Of a stretch of DNA of 8,696 bases, positions 6,852-8,696 are shown one piece after another. Each line of letters opens with the position of its first letter. Position 1 is the stretch's first letter. The notes beneath the pieces are model-generated. The model did no database searches. It had not been told where the DNA came from and saw only the letters and a program-made list of their open reading frames with translations. Made by a program: the position numbers and the translations under genes. The stretch comes from an uncultured Clostridia bacterium. Lineage in GTDB: Bacteria; Bacillota; Clostridia; Christensenellales; Borkfalkiaceae. Location: the NCBI GenBank assembly GCA_945835865.1, contig CAMAJQ010000015.1:1-8696 (forward strand), in the 5' to 3' direction.

Positions 6852-8696
6852 TTCCGTCCTCCTTTGCATCCTTGCGTTTTTCCCCGCCGTTCTTTTCCTG
6901 CGGCGGTGGGGAATAGAAGAAATCTCCGTTCGTCCGTTCGGCGGCGGAAACGACGGTTTCCGGGGTGACCGAACGCACTTCGCGCGGGCGGCGGCCCGTC
7001 TCGCAGTCGTACCGGCAGAGTCCGCCGTATTCGCAATAATCGCACGCCCCCTTGTAGGGAGAGGGGACCAGCGTGCCGGACGCGATTTCGTCCGTGCCGA
7101 GTTCGGCGATCTTCATCGCGTATTTCATATAACCGCGCAAGGTCCGTTCGTCCGCGAGGCTTCCCGTCGCCTTTTCGCCCGATTTGAGAGAGCGGATGCG
7201 CACGTCGACGTAACGGCTTCTCTTGTCTTCGGCGAGGCGGGGATCGGTCGCCCGCAGGACTTCTTCCTCGGACAGGGTCTTGCCGGACATCAGCGGGGTT
7301 GGTTCCCCTTCTTTGGCAAAATTGTCGTTCATGGCGTAATAATAGGCGCCCGCGGGCTTTTTGCCTTTGACGGCAAAGGCGTTCAGGTAGAGATATAGTT
7401 GCAGGTTGTTGCCCGTGTAGAATTTTTCGTCCTTGACTTTTTCCGCGACGGAACCCGTCTTGTAATCGACGATGCGGACGTAATCTCCGCAGCGGTCGAG
7501 ACGGTCGGCTTTTCCCCGAAGGCGGAAGGTTCCCGTTTTCGTCCGCAAGGGAAGGGCGGGATAAGGGCATCCGTCCGCAAACCACACCTCTTCGCCCTCG
7601 GGGCGGAAACCGCCTTCGGTCAGTTCGCGGAAGAGATCGAGACAGATCTTTTCGCTTTCCTTGCGGATGAGCGCGGCGGAATAGGCGTAGTCGGGATGCT
7701 GTAAAAACCGCCGATAATCGTCTTGTTGAATGATTTCCTCGAAAATCCGCCGGGCGGCGGTCTGCGCGGAACTTTCGTCTTTCAGGTCGGGGAGAACTCG
7801 CACGAAATTCTCGGCGACGGCGTGCAGAACGTTGCCGAAATCGAGCGCCCGGATCTCGGAGGAGAGGTCGTCGCGCAGGCCGAGGCAGTATTTGGCGTAA
7901 CATTTATAAGGGCAGGAAAAATAGGTTTCGAGGACGGACGCGTTGACGAGCCCGTTGCGGAAATAATTTTCCACGGGAAGATCCCGCCTGAGAGGGGGCT
8001 CCGCGCCGGCGTTGCCGATGAGTCTGTCGGCGAGACGGAGGGCGGTTTCGTTCCCCGTCCGTTCGAGCGCGCGGTAAAAGGAGGAAGCCGGTTCGACGTC
8101 CTCTTTTCCCCCGTTGACGTAATCGTCGCCGTCGGAGAGCAGGGAAAACAGGGCGGGGCGGAGAGAGAGAAAACGGAGACTGTCTACGGCGTCTTTCTTC
8201 CTGCCCGTCAGATCGTGCGCGGATTTTTCGAGAGAGAGCTTGTCGACGGGACGGAGTTTTCTGTCTGCGTCCGAGAAGAGGGCGACGGCGTAATCCAGGA
8301 TGCGGCTTTTCGCCGCTTGCCCCCCCGAGGGAGTGAGAAGACTGTACGAGAGAAAAAGTTTGTCCGAAAAGGAGAGCAGAGCGAGGGACGCGGCTTCCTG
8401 TTCGCGGCGGTTGACCACGCGGATCTTGGGTTCGACGGAGACGTTCAGTCTGTCGAGCGCGGAGATATCGCTGTCGAGCAGAAGGGCGGTGTCTCCCTTC
8501 ACGGCGGGGACGTCGGAGGAAAGCCCGATGACGAAAAGAAGTTTATAGCGGCGGAAGCGGACGTTTTTGAGTTCGGAACAGTAAACGCCGTCCGCCGTTT
8601 CGGGAAGGACGGAGGTCTCGCACGCCTCGGCGCCCGCGGAGAGCAGGCGGCGGAAAGCGTCCGCCGAAGTCCGTTCGTCGCCGAGGATGCCTTGCG
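6835..8696 (-). CDS. addB: ATP-dependent helicase/nuclease subunit B (AddB), C-terminal part, 5' end beyond window
   Basis: AddB partners AddA; in the family it has an inactive helicase core used for Chi recognition and a second nuclease. The frame is open to the window edge, giving 619 complete codons, roughly the C-terminal half of a protein of about 1,150. The first residues seen end in an RRYKLLFVIGL strand, which fits the region where UvrD-like proteins have the last helicase lobe. A GTG at 8502 is inside the gene and not its start. Counting from the first full codon, the nuclease domain shows His-291 (NVLHAVAENF), Asp-397 in KADRLD, Asp-410 and Lys-412 in VDYKTG, and Gln-432. Cys-261 in SCPYKC and the later trio Cys-551, Cys-554 and Cys-560 (CDYCEYGGLC) match the CxxCx5C cluster that binds 4Fe-4S in AddB. 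A hydrophilic tail of about 35 residues closes the protein. The N-terminal Walker A region lies outside the window. Confidence 0.95.
   Translation of the reverse strand, partial: QGILGDERTSADAFRRLLSAGAEACETSVLPETADGVYCSELKNVRFRRYKLLFVIGLSSDVPAVKGDTALLLDSDISALDRLNVSVEPKIRVVNRREQEAASLALLSFSDKLFLSYSLLTPSGGQAAKSRILDYAVALFSDADRKLRPVDKLSLEKSAHDLTGRKKDAVDSLRFLSLRPALFSLLSDGDDYVNGGKEDVEPASSFYRALERTGNETALRLADRLIGNAGAEPPLRRDLPVENYFRNGLVNASVLETYFSCPYKCYAKYCLGLRDDLSSEIRALDFGNVLHAVAENFVRVLPDLKDESSAQTAARRIFEEIIQQDDYRRFLQHPDYAYSAALIRKESEKICLDLFRELTEGGFRPEGEEVWFADGCPYPALPLRTKTGTFRLRGKADRLDRCGDYVRIVDYKTGSVAEKVKDEKFYTGNNLQLYLYLNAFAVKGKKPAGAYYYAMNDNFAKEGEPTPLMSGKTLSEEEVLRATDPRLAEDKRSRYVDVRIRSLKSGEKATGSLADERTLRGYMKYAMKIAELGTDEIASGTLVPSPYKGACDYCEYGGLCRYDCETGRRPREVRSVTPETVVSAAERTNGDFFYSPPPQEKNGGEKRKDAKEDGNENVR
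6858..6864 (-). promoter_or_regulatory. addA Shine-Dalgarno inside the 3' end of addB
   Basis: Read on the - strand, AAGGAGG is followed by the six bases ACGGAA and then ATG (6851-6849). It lies within addB codons before that gene's TGA at 6835-6837. This decides the addA start and implies that ribosomes finishing addB can reload on addA, helping keep the two subunits in equal amounts. Confidence 0.85.

Noticed and set aside
8502..8502. GTG at 8502 as the start of a short AddB
   Set aside because: The frame continues upstream to the window edge without a stop and encodes residues that fit the AddB core, so this is an internal valine codon.

Overview
This is a GC-rich window with a strong preference for G or C at the third codon position. 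It has ordinary bacterial gene packing and Shine-Dalgarno sites of the AGGAGG type. The gene set points to a Firmicute, most likely an uncultured GC-rich member of the Clostridia: Der, a tiny FmdB-type zinc ribbon with a Cys-rich tail, and AddB-AddA rather than RecBCD. This assignment is an inference from gene content, not a phylogenetic placement. I saw no rRNA, tRNA, CRISPR array, insertion sequence or phage gene.

The left part (1-3334) reads on the + strand. It opens with the last codons of an upstream gene whose TGA overlaps the start of der (ATGA). Der is a complete two-GTPase-domain ribosome assembly factor. After a 50-base gap comes a 65-residue FmdB-like zinc ribbon protein. The next 148 bases hold a run of stem-loops, led by a perfect 14-bp stem. 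They precede a gene for a membrane-anchored, extracytoplasmic protein: an N-terminal anchor, a Ser/Gly/Glu linker, one Ig-like domain and two beta-rich segments of unknown function.

The middle (3335-3470) is a short gap between convergent genes. It holds a long hairpin with A's on one side and T's on the other, which reads as a shared intrinsic terminator, strongest on the + strand.

The right part (3471-8696) reads on the - strand and is the addB-addA pair for recombinational repair of double-strand breaks. AddA is complete, with all UvrD-type helicase motifs and a C-terminal nuclease domain. AddB is cut by the window edge, but its C-terminal half is present with intact nuclease residues and the four cysteines of the Fe-S cluster. 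The addA Shine-Dalgarno lies inside the end of addB and the genes overlap by 17 bases, so the two subunits are probably translationally coupled.

Most of the window is core housekeeping DNA. I do not see a clearly new defence or mobile system. The least explained parts are the anchored Ig-domain protein, the hairpin-dense leader before it, and the cysteine tail of the FmdB-like protein.
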